31,653 bases of DNA from JANOXC01 sp031418215 (GTDB taxonomy: Bacteria; Bacteroidota; Bacteroidia; AKYH767-A; OLB10): assembly GCA_031418215.1 (NCBI GenBank), contig JANOXC010000090.1, forward strand, positions 1 through 31,653, written 5' to 3'. The notes beneath the pieces were generated by a model that was not told the DNA's origin, ran no database searches, and worked only from the letters and a program-made list of their open reading frames with translations. Both the position numbers and the translations under genes were made by a program. Shown here piece after piece: positions 24,191 to 31,653 of this stretch (position 1 is its first letter; the number at the start of each line of letters is the position of its first letter).

Positions 24191-25417
24191 TTGTCATACG
24201 AAACATTCATAGCAGAACGGTTTTTACAAGGAACCGTAAAAAATAAAAGACTTAAGCAGCCTGTGATCAGGCTCGCTATTATCAGTGTAGCACTTGGTGT
24301 ATCAGTAATGATTCTTGCGGTTATGATTGTAACCGGATTTAAAAATCAGATTACACAAAAGGTTGCCTGCTTTGCAGCACATATCCGGATCAATGGGTTT
24401 GAATCAAATGGCAGTCTTGAAGAAATACCAATCAGCAGTCAGCAAAATTTTTTACCTGACATTAAATCGCTCAAAGGTGTTCAACATGTGCAGGCATATG
24501 CGCACAAGGCCGGTATCCTTAAAACTGCTACAGAATTTGAAGGTGTTGTATTAAAAGGTACCGCTGCCGACTATGATTTTAACTTTTTAAGGGAACACCT
24601 TGTTGAAGGAAGGATTCCAAATGTCAAGTCATCAGCACCCTCTCTAGATGTTTTAGTTTCAGCTAACTTAAGCAATAAACTGAATTTAAAAAATGGAGAT
24701 TCTTTTTTGGTTTATTTTCTTGAAAAGGAAAAAAAAATCAGAAAATTTCGTATTTGTGGAATATATAAAACAGGACTTTCAGAGGAGTTTGACAACATCT
24801 ACCTATTCTGCGATATGCGTGTTATTCAAAAACTAAATAACTGGACCCCTAATCAGGTTGCAGGATTTGAAATATTTACTGATGATTTTCAGCAGGCAGA
24901 TCAAATCAATTCGGAAATATATAACATTACCGGATATCAATTCAATTCAAAAACCATCAGGGAAATTTATCCGCAAATATTTAGCTGGCTGGAATTACAA
25001 AATATAAATGTTGCCATAATTATTGCATTAATGATTTTGGTGGCCGGGATAAATATGATTTCCACGTTGCTGATTATTATATTAGAGAACACTTTACCAA
25101 TTGGAATTTTAAAAGCATTGGGTGCTGGTAACAAGTCAATCCGTTACATCTTTCTTCAAGTTGGTTTTTACATTATCCTCAGGGGTTTGTTTTGGGGAAA
25201 TGTGATTGGGTTGGGCATTTGTTGGCTGCAAAGTTCCTTTCAATTAATTAAATTGCCACAAGAATCATATTACGTTTCTTCTGTTCCAGTAAACTTTTCT
25301 ATTACAGGCCTGATTTTGATTAACCTTCTGGCCTTAGTTATTTGCCTGATCATGTTGATACTACCATCCGGTTTAATAGGAAGAATATCTCCGGCAAAGG
25401 TGTTGCAGTTCAATTGA
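24191..25417 (+). CDS. FtsX-like ABC transporter permease (MacB/LolE type)
   Basis: A 408-residue inner-membrane permease. One N-terminal membrane segment (about 30-50, VIRLAIISVALGVSVMILAV), a periplasmic domain of about 200 residues (MacB-PCD-like), then three C-terminal membrane segments typical of FtsX proteins (VAIIIALMILVAGINMISTLL, then YIFLQVGFYIILRGLFW, then LILINLLALVICLIML). FIAERFL near the start is the usual opening in Bacteroidota relatives. There is no ATG there, so TTG at 24191 (LSYETFIAERF) is the best start. The family exports lipoproteins or peptides, or acts mechanically with an ATPase. No ATPase gene is adjacent, and the window's only ATPase is at 9559, far upstream. Confidence 0.87.
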   Translation: MSYETFIAERFLQGTVKNKRLKQPVIRLAIISVALGVSVMILAVMIVTGFKNQITQKVACFAAHIRINGFESNGSLEEIPISSQQNFLPDIKSLKGVQHVQAYAHKAGILKTATEFEGVVLKGTAADYDFNFLREHLVEGRIPNVKSSAPSLDVLVSANLSNKLNLKNGDSFLVYFLEKEKKIRKFRICGIYKTGLSEEFDNIYLFCDMRVIQKLNNWTPNQVAGFEIFTDDFQQADQINSEIYNITGYQFNSKTIREIYPQIFSWLELQNINVAIIIALMILVAGINMISTLLIIILENTLPIGILKALGAGNKSIRYIFLQVGFYIILRGLFWGNVIGLGICWLQSSFQLIKLPQESYYVSSVPVNFSITGLILINLLALVICLIMLILPSGLIGRISPAKVLQFN

Positions 25418-25438
25418 AACACTACCTATTTATTAAAA

Positions 25439-25912
25439 TCAATAATTTATTTTATCTGATTTCTGAATCCACTTTTCAAAAACATGTTTAGCATCGTTAC
25501 GCAATAAACAAATAGCAGGGATTTTGCGCATTGAAGGATCAACATTAATTTCTTTATATATAAAAGAATCATCGAATCCAATTGCTGCGGCATCATCGTG
25601 ATTACAGCCATAATATATATTCCTTGGCCGTGCCCAATAAATAGCACCTAAGCACATCGGGCAGGGTTCACAACTGGTATATATATCACATCCGACCAAT
25701 TGGAAATCTTTCAGGTTTTTACATGCATCTCGTATTGCCATTACTTCAGCATGCGCTGTTGGATCGTTGAGGGAGGTAACTTGATTCCACCCGCGGCCCA
25801 CCACTACTCCATCTTTAACTACCACAGCGCCAAAAGGTCCGCCCTCACCTTTCAACATTCCTTCTTCAGCAAGTTTAATTGCCTCTCTCATAAAAATTTC
25901 GTTGTGAATCAT
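25439..25912 (-). CDS. guaD: Guanine deaminase / nucleoside deaminase
   Basis: A 157-residue cytidine-deaminase-fold enzyme. Zn site: His54 and Glu56 in TAHAEVMA (Glu is the proton shuttle), Cys84 and Cys87 in CEPCPMC. The C-terminal phrases AIYWARPRNIYY and FDDSFIYKEI closely resemble B. subtilis guanine deaminase GuaD, which converts guanine to xanthine and ammonia, rather than TadA. Length agrees. It starts exactly at the base after the stop codon of the OsmC gene (TAA then ATG), so the two are probably translated from one mRNA. A TadA-like tRNA deaminase is the alternative but less likely. Confidence 0.87.
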   Translation of the reverse strand: MIHNEIFMREAIKLAEEGMLKGEGGPFGAVVVKDGVVVGRGWNQVTSLNDPTAHAEVMAIRDACKNLKDFQLVGCDIYTSCEPCPMCLGAIYWARPRNIYYGCNHDDAAAIGFDDSFIYKEINVDPSMRKIPAICLLRNDAKHVFEKWIQKSDKINY

Positions 25913-26323
25913 TTACGTTGAATAATTAAATTCTATTGTTTGTTTTAGATCGGGATGTAAACTTAATGCAACCGGACAGGTTCGGGCAGCTAAATCTAAT
26001 ATTTTCTTTTCCTGCATTGAATACTTTATCTCCGGCATAAAAAATTTCAATTGCACCTCAGCTACTCTTCTTGGGTTAGAAGCCATTATTTTGTAAATCT
26101 CAATGCGTGTTCCGTCGATATCAAAGCCATGGTTTCTGGCAGCAATCCCCATTATTGTTAACATACAACTGCCCAGTGAGGCTGCCAACAAGTCTGTGGG
26201 AGAAAAAGCCTCCCCTTTGCCCTTATTATCCAAAGGAGCATCGGTTATCATTTCTACATTTGAATGAATATGTTTTGCCAGCGTCCGTAGATCGCCCTGG
26301 TATATTGTTTGGATTGTCATCAT
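25913..26323 (-). CDS. OsmC family peroxiredoxin-like protein
   Basis: A protein of about 136 residues with the OsmC/Ohr fold. The two redox Cys are visible: GSCMLTIMGI (first) and ARTCPVALSLHPD (second). EAFSPTDLLAASLGSC is the family hallmark. Such proteins reduce organic or fatty-acid hydroperoxides through a thiol pair. The opening codons are GTG (26326), ATG (26323) and ATG (26320). A TATTTTTG box ends at 26329, so the mRNA would start at about 26322 and translation may be leaderless from one of the ATGs. I report 26323. It abuts guaD with no gap. Confidence 0.88.
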   Translation of the reverse strand: MMTIQTIYQGDLRTLAKHIHSNVEMITDAPLDNKGKGEAFSPTDLLAASLGSCMLTIMGIAARNHGFDIDGTRIEIYKIMASNPRRVAEVQLKFFMPEIKYSMQEKKILDLAARTCPVALSLHPDLKQTIEFNYST

Positions 26324-26328
26324 CACAT

Positions 26329-26357
26329 CAAAAATAACATATCAAAACAATAAACAA
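26329..26357 (-). promoter_or_regulatory. Promoter of the OsmC-guaD operon
   Basis: On the minus strand TTG (26357-26355), an 18-base spacer, and TATTTTTG (26336-26329). This matches the Bacteroidota consensus and lies only 3-9 nt before the candidate start codons, implying almost no leader. Confidence 0.6.
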
Positions 26358-26379
26358 GCATTTTTTCAGTACATAAATG

Positions 26380-26387
26380 TATATTTG
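26380..26387 (+). promoter_or_regulatory. Putative -7 box (TATATTTG) for the outer-membrane protein gene
   Basis: A full match to TAnnTTTG ending 5 nt before the ATG at 26393. No good TTG at -33. If used, the mRNA would be leaderless or nearly so. Confidence 0.45.
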
Positions 26388-26392
26388 TATTA

Positions 26393-27160
26393 ATGAAATT
26401 CGGGTTACTCATTTCAGCGTTTGTTTTTTTATTGGCTGGTCATCTTTGTGCCCAACAGAATCCTAATGAATATCAAGAAGAAAAGCCTGTATTGCTTCGG
26501 AATGAAGCCAGTTTTGGAATAGTGATACACTCCAGTGGCTTTGGTATTGAAGGAAAAAGATCATTTCAACAGACCTATAAGAAGAAATGGTTATTGGAAA
26601 CCCAGCTTGTTGGTATGAAGCATCCAAAGGAAATAAAAACGATCAATACCCGTTTTGAAAATCCTAAGTCCTTTATATATGGCAAAATGAATACCCTTTC
26701 CATTTTAAGACTTGCTGGTGGTCGCCAAAATATTTTATATGGTAAAGCAGATCGATCCGGCGTTGAAGTAAGATTGAATTACCTGGGCGGTTTTTCTCTT
26801 GGATTTGCTAAACCGGTATATTTATTAATTGATCGACGCTCCGGGACTAATTATTCCAATGGAGTACTTGTAGAAGAAAAATATGATCCTAACAATGTAT
26901 ACCAAAACAACATTGAAAACATTGCAGGCAGGGCATCATTTACAAGGGGGATAAATGAAATAAAAGTCTACCCAGGTCTATTCACAAAAGTAGGGTTGAA
27001 TTTTGAATATGCTCCCTTTCATGAAGATATTAAGTCATTTGAAATTGGTGCAGCTTTAGATATCTATGCTAAAGAAATTCCGATGATGGCTTTTACAACA
27101 AACAAACAATTTTTTCTTTCGTTTTATATCACACTTATTTATGGACATAAGTGGTTGTAA
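26393..27160 (+). CDS. Hypothetical outer-membrane beta-barrel-like protein
   Basis: A 255-residue protein with a clear signal peptide (MKFGLLISAFVFLLAGHLCA, cut before QQ). The rest alternates polar and hydrophobic residues in strand-like fashion (FGIVIHSSGFGIEG, YLGGFSLGFAKPVYLLI, TKVGLNFEYAPF, FFLSFYITLIYGHKWL), and the last strand ends in an aromatic-rich C-terminus, as in outer-membrane barrels of about 8-10 strands. I recognise no named family, and no catalytic motif is seen. The lipA gene follows 39 nt later on the same strand, so they may share a transcript. The start ATG is fixed by the signal peptide. Confidence 0.72.
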   Translation: MKFGLLISAFVFLLAGHLCAQQNPNEYQEEKPVLLRNEASFGIVIHSSGFGIEGKRSFQQTYKKKWLLETQLVGMKHPKEIKTINTRFENPKSFIYGKMNTLSILRLAGGRQNILYGKADRSGVEVRLNYLGGFSLGFAKPVYLLIDRRSGTNYSNGVLVEEKYDPNNVYQNNIENIAGRASFTRGINEIKVYPGLFTKVGLNFEYAPFHEDIKSFEIGAALDIYAKEIPMMAFTTNKQFFLSFYITLIYGHKWL

Positions 27161-27199
27161 CAATAAAATAATTTAATTAATTAGTCAGCGTTTTTGAAG

Positions 27200-28054
27200 A
27201 TGGAGCAAGAAGTACGAATAAGCAAACCGGAATGGTTGAAGGTAAAATTACCTATTGGAGAAGAATTTAGAAAAGTCCGCCAACTCGTTTCAGAAAACAA
27301 ATTGCATACCATATGTGAGAGTGGGAATTGCCCCAATATGGGAGAGTGTTGGGGAGCAGGTACAGCAACCTTTATGATATTGGGAAACGTTTGTACACGT
27401 TCCTGTGGCTTTTGTGCTGTTGCAACCGGAAAGCCATCAGCTGTTGATTTGCAGGAGCCGGCCCGGGTAGCTGAATCAGTGAGATTGATGAAGGTTAAAC
27501 ATTGTGTTATCACATCAGTTGACAGAGATGATTTGAAAGATGGCGGATCATTGGTTTGGGTTGAAACAGTTAAAGCAATTCGCGCTGCATGTCCCGGTAC
27601 AACACTTGAAACATTGATACCGGATTTTCAGGGAAACTGGGAAAATTTGCAACGAATGATTGATGTTGCACCGGAAATTATTTCACACAATTTGGAAACG
27701 GTAAGGAGGTTAACAAAACAAGTAAGGATACAGGCAAAATATGACAGGAGTTTAGAAGTACTAAAACGCATTTCAGCATCCGGGACGCGCACTAAATCCG
27801 GAGTTATGCTTGGCTTAGGTGAAACAGAAGAAGAAGTATTAGAAACAATTGATGATTTGAAAAACGTAGGTGTTCAAATTTTAACTTTAGGACAATATTT
27901 GCAACCTACAAAAAAACATTTGCCTGTAGCGGAATTTATTCGGCCTGAAACTTTTAAAAAATACAAAGAGCTAGCACTTGAAAAAGGATTTAGGTATGTT
28001 GAAAGCGGCCCATTGGTGCGTTCCTCCTACCATGCAGAAAAACACATGTTTTAG
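27200..28054 (+). CDS. lipA: Lipoyl synthase LipA
   Basis: A 284-residue radical SAM enzyme that inserts two sulfurs into the octanoyl chain of lipoyl carrier domains of pyruvate dehydrogenase and related complexes. The auxiliary cluster ligands are in CESGNCPNMGEC (Cys39, 44, 50). The radical SAM CxxxCxxC motif is CTRSCGFC (Cys65, 69, 72). The C-terminal RSSYHAEKH holds the conserved Arg-Ser-Ser-Tyr that ligates the auxiliary cluster. Other family phrases are LKDGGS, HNLETV and MLGLGETEEE. The ATG at 27200 is preferred over the TTG two codons upstream (27194). Length is normal for the family. Confidence 0.97.
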   Translation: MEQEVRISKPEWLKVKLPIGEEFRKVRQLVSENKLHTICESGNCPNMGECWGAGTATFMILGNVCTRSCGFCAVATGKPSAVDLQEPARVAESVRLMKVKHCVITSVDRDDLKDGGSLVWVETVKAIRAACPGTTLETLIPDFQGNWENLQRMIDVAPEIISHNLETVRRLTKQVRIQAKYDRSLEVLKRISASGTRTKSGVMLGLGETEEEVLETIDDLKNVGVQILTLGQYLQPTKKHLPVAEFIRPETFKKYKELALEKGFRYVESGPLVRSSYHAEKHMF

Positions 28055-28116
28055 TTTTCCCCGTACTGCATTTTTCAGTTTAAGAAAATACACAATAAGA
28101 TAAATTATTTAAGAAA

Positions 28117-29112
28117 ATGGCTAAAATCCGTATTGCAATAAATGGCTTAGGAAGAATTGGCAGAAATGTATTCAAACAAATCATTGATCACTCTCAATTA
28201 GAGTTAGTTGCTGTAAATGATTTAACATCCCCTGCTACACTTGCACATCTATTGAAATATGATTCAATATTCGGAAGATATGGAAAAGAGATTTCTGCAG
28301 ATGAGAAAAACATAATTATTAACCAACAACGAATTCCGGTATATGCTGAAAAGGATCCAACATTATTACCATGGGCTTCACTTAAAGTTGATTGTGTAAT
28401 TGAATCAACAGGAAAGTTCACCAAGGTGGAAGCTGCATCAATGCATATAACAGCTGGTGCGCGAAAAGTAATTATTTCAGCACCTGCAACCGGCGATTTA
28501 AAAACAATTGTAATCGGTGTAAATGATCATTCATTGACCGGCGATGAAAAAATTATTTCAAATGCCTCCTGCACAACCAACAATGCAGCCCCAATGATAA
28601 AGATTCTTGATGATCGGTTTAAAATTGAATCTGCTTATATAACTACAGTTCATGCATACACTGGCGATCAAAATATACATGATGGCCCACATAAAGATTT
28701 ACGCAGAGCCAGGGCAGCTGCTCATTCAATCATACCAACAACAACAGGTGCCGCAAAAGCAATAACTGATGTTTTTCCACATCTTAAAGGTAAAATTGGT
28801 GGTGCAGGAATCAGGGTTCCTGTCATTGATGGCTCACTTACTGATATCACTTGCATTCTTCTAGAGGAGACCAATGCATTAACTATCAACAAACTATTTA
28901 AGGAGGCCTCACAAACAACATATAAAGGAATTTTAGAGTATACTGAAGATCCAATTGTTTCTGTTGATATCATTGGAAACAAGCATTCATGTATTTTTGA
29001 TGCACAGCTTACATCTACAGTTGGTAAGATGGTAAAAGTGGTAGGTTGGTATGACAATGAAATGGGATACTCAACAAGGCTGGTTGAACTTTGCAATAAG
29101 TTATTTGTATGA
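28117..29112 (+). CDS. gap: Glyceraldehyde-3-phosphate dehydrogenase
   Basis: A 331-residue type I GAPDH of glycolysis. Rossmann motif INGLGRIGRNVF at the N-terminus, the NAD-type acidic residue in VNDLT, the active-site Cys152 in NASCTTNNAAP and the catalytic His179 in TTVHAYTGDQ. HKDLRRARAAA and WYDNEMGYS are the phosphate-site and C-terminal hallmarks. Length is normal and nothing is missing. It starts 62 nt after lipA on the same strand, with no clear promoter box found. Its 3' end overlaps the convergent porin gene by 12 bases (29101-29112). Confidence 0.98.
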   Translation: MAKIRIAINGLGRIGRNVFKQIIDHSQLELVAVNDLTSPATLAHLLKYDSIFGRYGKEISADEKNIIINQQRIPVYAEKDPTLLPWASLKVDCVIESTGKFTKVEAASMHITAGARKVIISAPATGDLKTIVIGVNDHSLTGDEKIISNASCTTNNAAPMIKILDDRFKIESAYITTVHAYTGDQNIHDGPHKDLRRARAAAHSIIPTTTGAAKAITDVFPHLKGKIGGAGIRVPVIDGSLTDITCILLEETNALTINKLFKEASQTTYKGILEYTEDPIVSVDIIGNKHSCIFDAQLTSTVGKMVKVVGWYDNEMGYSTRLVELCNKLFV

Positions 29113-30945
29113 ACCCTCGCTAAAATTCCAGTTAAGACCCACTTTTAATGTACGTCCCGGAGAAGGCTGATGTGGCAGATAAAAATAATTGTCTTCGTTG
29201 AATCCTTTGTTAAAATGCTCCACCTTGATAAAAAATTTAGCTGTTCTAATTCGGAAGTTTGCAAAAAAATCAAAGTATGGATAATTTCCAATTTGTTGTT
29301 CATGTTGCAAATAAAATTGAGCTGTTGCAGGCACGTATGCGTTTGCATAGTAGGATGTAAAATACATGCACCCTATTCCTATTGATGCCTTCAATGCTTT
29401 CTTAAAATAATCACGCTCATAATAGATACTTGAATATGCCGTCAAATCAGGTACAACGTAAATTTCGTTTTTATCAGAGGTTTGAAATGATGACTCGTTA
29501 TAAAATATCCAGTTTCTATAAAAATTATATTTAGCAGTAAGATCAACAGACATTACATTAATGTCGTTGTCAAATTGCACAGGCAAAGCATTTGAATTGT
29601 AATATATATAATCACGAATATTTAAAGTGGAAAAAGAAAGTCCGGCAAATTCATTCTTAAGCAAAAATCCTGCAGTCAATTTCTTTTGCTTAACATTTTG
29701 AAACTCATTTCGCCATATAAAATGATTTGAAGTATAAGAATTGGCAATCAATGAGGGGAAGTCACTTTTTGTCATTCCTTCTACAAAAATCTTTTCAATA
29801 ACTATTTTGGTTGTTTTCTCAAAGCGGACATTAAAAAAATAACCACTTTTCAAAATTTGCTCATACTTATAAGATAATTGAGATGTGAAGTTAAATCCAG
29901 CTGCATGAAAAATAATACCTGCTCCGATCTGGTTAATTACGAATTGATTTTTACTGTCGTGCAAATTATATTTTATAAGTTCATTTCCATAATTAAGATT
30001 TATTTCTGAACCGGAGTTTCCCAAATCAAATGAAAAGCAAAGTTCATTGTGGAGATTTGATATAAATACAGAATCATAGGTACTTACAGAATCAAGATAG
30101 GCATCCTGGTAAAACTCCGGATTTATTGAAGTAGAATAATATTTAAAATACTTTCTGTCATATTCAGTATGCTGAGTAATTTTACCTAAGCTGAAAACAT
30201 TACTTCTATTTTCAGCTGAATCAATAATCGACTTATGGAGGTTGAATTGATTTATAACAGTAAAACTTTTTCTCTTAATGCCCATGTCTGCATCTTTGAG
30301 GTTTACAGCCAGGTTTTTTCCCTGGCTATTTAAAACGCCTGATAATGCAGTATCCGTTACTATTCCACCATTCTGCTGTTCCGATAACTTAGATTGGGTA
30401 AAATTGATTTCTCCGCGATAAAACCTATTTGGGCTTAAGTAAGCAAGTCCTGTGCTGAAATTTCTGATTTTATTAGATTGTCGCTGATAAAACCCTGGAG
30501 AAACAACATTTCTATAATGGCCATTAATTGCAAAATTTCCAAATATTTTCTGTACAAACCCTGCAGAAAAAATCTGTTCATCTTTGGAACCGGTTACATA
30601 GGTAATATATGATACAGAAGCTGAATCACCGGGTAAATAAAATAGGTATAAAAGGGGGAAATAATTTTCAAGTCCTGAATTAAAAAAACCACGACTTTCA
30701 GTTCTGTAATCAAGAACAGCACCCATATTTTTATAAATATTAGTTGACTCCCCTATTAGCTTTTTTTGATAAAAATGATAGCCAAAAGTAGAAGTTATAG
30801 TATCCCTGTAATCCTTCTCAGGTTTTATTATAGAATCACCATCAGCGTAAAGGAGTTCGTTAGCGGAACTAAAATTACTAATTCCAAGAATGAAAAAAGC
30901 AAGCCATGAAAAGGAGTGGCGTATTTTACTAATTACAGTTCTCAT
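29101..30945 (-). CDS. Putative porin (Porin_10-like outer-membrane protein)
   Basis: A 614-residue outer-membrane beta-barrel protein. N-terminal signal (MRTVISKIRHSFSWLAFFIL, cut near SSA), then amphipathic strands rich in Tyr, Phe and Asn through the whole length (GLENYFPLLYLFYLPGD, FAINGHYRNVVSPGFYQRQ, YLSPNRFYRGEINFTQS), ending KVGLNWNFSEGSYK. The pattern matches the large 'putative porin' family of Bacteroidota; the natural substrate is unknown. I use the ATG at 30945: the in-frame TTG at 30957 belongs to the -7 promoter box. The gene lies just downstream of the 5S rRNA terminator and its 3' end overlaps gap by 12 bases. Confidence 0.85.
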   Translation of the reverse strand: MRTVISKIRHSFSWLAFFILGISNFSSANELLYADGDSIIKPEKDYRDTITSTFGYHFYQKKLIGESTNIYKNMGAVLDYRTESRGFFNSGLENYFPLLYLFYLPGDSASVSYITYVTGSKDEQIFSAGFVQKIFGNFAINGHYRNVVSPGFYQRQSNKIRNFSTGLAYLSPNRFYRGEINFTQSKLSEQQNGGIVTDTALSGVLNSQGKNLAVNLKDADMGIKRKSFTVINQFNLHKSIIDSAENRSNVFSLGKITQHTEYDRKYFKYYSTSINPEFYQDAYLDSVSTYDSVFISNLHNELCFSFDLGNSGSEINLNYGNELIKYNLHDSKNQFVINQIGAGIIFHAAGFNFTSQLSYKYEQILKSGYFFNVRFEKTTKIVIEKIFVEGMTKSDFPSLIANSYTSNHFIWRNEFQNVKQKKLTAGFLLKNEFAGLSFSTLNIRDYIYYNSNALPVQFDNDINVMSVDLTAKYNFYRNWIFYNESSFQTSDKNEIYVVPDLTAYSSIYYERDYFKKALKASIGIGCMYFTSYYANAYVPATAQFYLQHEQQIGNYPYFDFFANFRIRTAKFFIKVEHFNKGFNEDNYFYLPHQPSPGRTLKVGLNWNFSEGSYK

Positions 30946-30954
30946 TAAGGCGAT

Positions 30955-30962
30955 CAAATATC
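30955..30962 (-). promoter_or_regulatory. Near-consensus -7 box (GATATTTG) for the porin gene
   Basis: One mismatch to TAnnTTTG, 9 nt before the ATG at 30945. It lies 3 bases past the T run of the rRNA terminator, so any -33 element would have to lie within the terminator. Confidence 0.35.
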
Positions 30963-30965
30963 ATT

Positions 30966-30999
30966 AAAAAAAAAATGCCCCCGATTACTCGAGGGCATT
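30966..30999 (-). terminator. rRNA operon terminator after 5S
   Basis: On the minus strand AATGCCCTCGA-GTAA-TCGGGGGCATT forms an 11-bp stem with one G-T pair, directly followed by a run of T. Confidence 0.9.
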
Positions 31000-31003
31000 A
31001 TAG

Positions 31004-31118
<115 letters not shown>

Positions 31119-31171
31119 TATTTTGGCTGGAATTCAAAAGAATTGAATGCCATAGTCCCGAATACTCGGGA

Positions 31172-31184
31172 TCACCATAAATAT
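31172..31184 (-). repeat. Second copy of the 5S 5' end in the 23S-5S spacer
   Basis: TCACCATAAATAT at 31172-31184 repeats 31109-31121, the start of 5S. Next to it is a CCCGA-ATAC-TCGGG hairpin (31158-31171). Probably part of a processing structure. Confidence 0.5.
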
Positions 31185-31244
31185 CATATACACCGATAGG
31201 TGAATTGACAGTGATTGAAAGAAAATACACAGTTCATTAATTGA

Positions 31245-31653
<409 letters not shown>

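Noticed and set aside
29170..29385. A 71-codon plus-strand ORF in the porin gene
   Set aside because: It is a shadow of the porin reading frame, has no start-site signal, and its composition is typical of antisense frames in AT-rich DNA.
31119..31244. tRNA in the 23S-5S spacer
   Set aside because: No cloverleaf or TTC-type T-arm is present. The hairpins seen are short.

Overview
The window is AT-rich DNA (G+C roughly in the upper 30s by eye) from a member of the Bacteroidota, most likely in the Chitinophagales/Sphingobacteriales part of the phylum. The evidence is a TonB-dependent receptor paired with a DUF4249 lipoprotein, an LpxC-FabZ fusion, type IX secretion (T9SS) sorting domains of types A and B, a Porin_10-type porin, and promoters of the Bacteroidota TTG / TAnnTTTG type. 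It looks chromosomal, with one insertion sequence at the left edge and an rRNA operon at the right edge. Nothing here allows a species call.

Layout: (1) 5-1301 is an IS4-family element with 20-bp perfect inverted repeats. It sits inside a TonB-receptor-like gene whose in-frame 3' remnant runs to 1677. (2) 1725-6002, minus strand: a 36-residue Lys-rich ORF, an AlbA_2 (Schlafen-type) protein, a DUF4249 lipoprotein and its TonB-dependent receptor. (3) 6294-10173, plus strand: the lipid A operon lpxD - lpxC/fabZ - lpxA plus an ABC ATPase without a permease, driven by a clear promoter. (4) 10178-11838: a sulfotransferase, a 55-residue membrane peptide and a coiled-coil protein. (5) 12407-22820, plus strand: a T9SS-secretion island. 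It holds a small protein that is little more than a type B sorting domain, then two giant tandem paralogues. Each paralogue has a LamG-like fold, an uncharacterised central domain, a CBM-like sandwich, Ig-like repeats and a type A sorting domain. (6) 22874-29112 is mostly housekeeping: a NamZ/DUF1343 lipoprotein, an FtsX-type permease, an OsmC/guanine-deaminase pair, an outer-membrane protein, lipA and gap. (7) 29101-31653, minus strand: a porin, then 5S rRNA and the 3' part of 23S rRNA.

The genes fit a Gram-negative cell investing heavily in its envelope: lipid A synthesis, TonB uptake, a porin, T9SS export of large surface or secreted proteins, and cell-wall turnover (NamZ). The least explained part, and the best candidate for something undescribed, is the pair of giant T9SS paralogues. 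They share a roughly 500-residue central domain with conserved acidic and aromatic motifs that I cannot assign to a family.

Start codons: several reading frames can be extended upstream to TTG codons, but four of these TTGs are the last bases of a TAnnTTTG-type promoter box. I therefore moved those starts downstream to the first sensible start codon.
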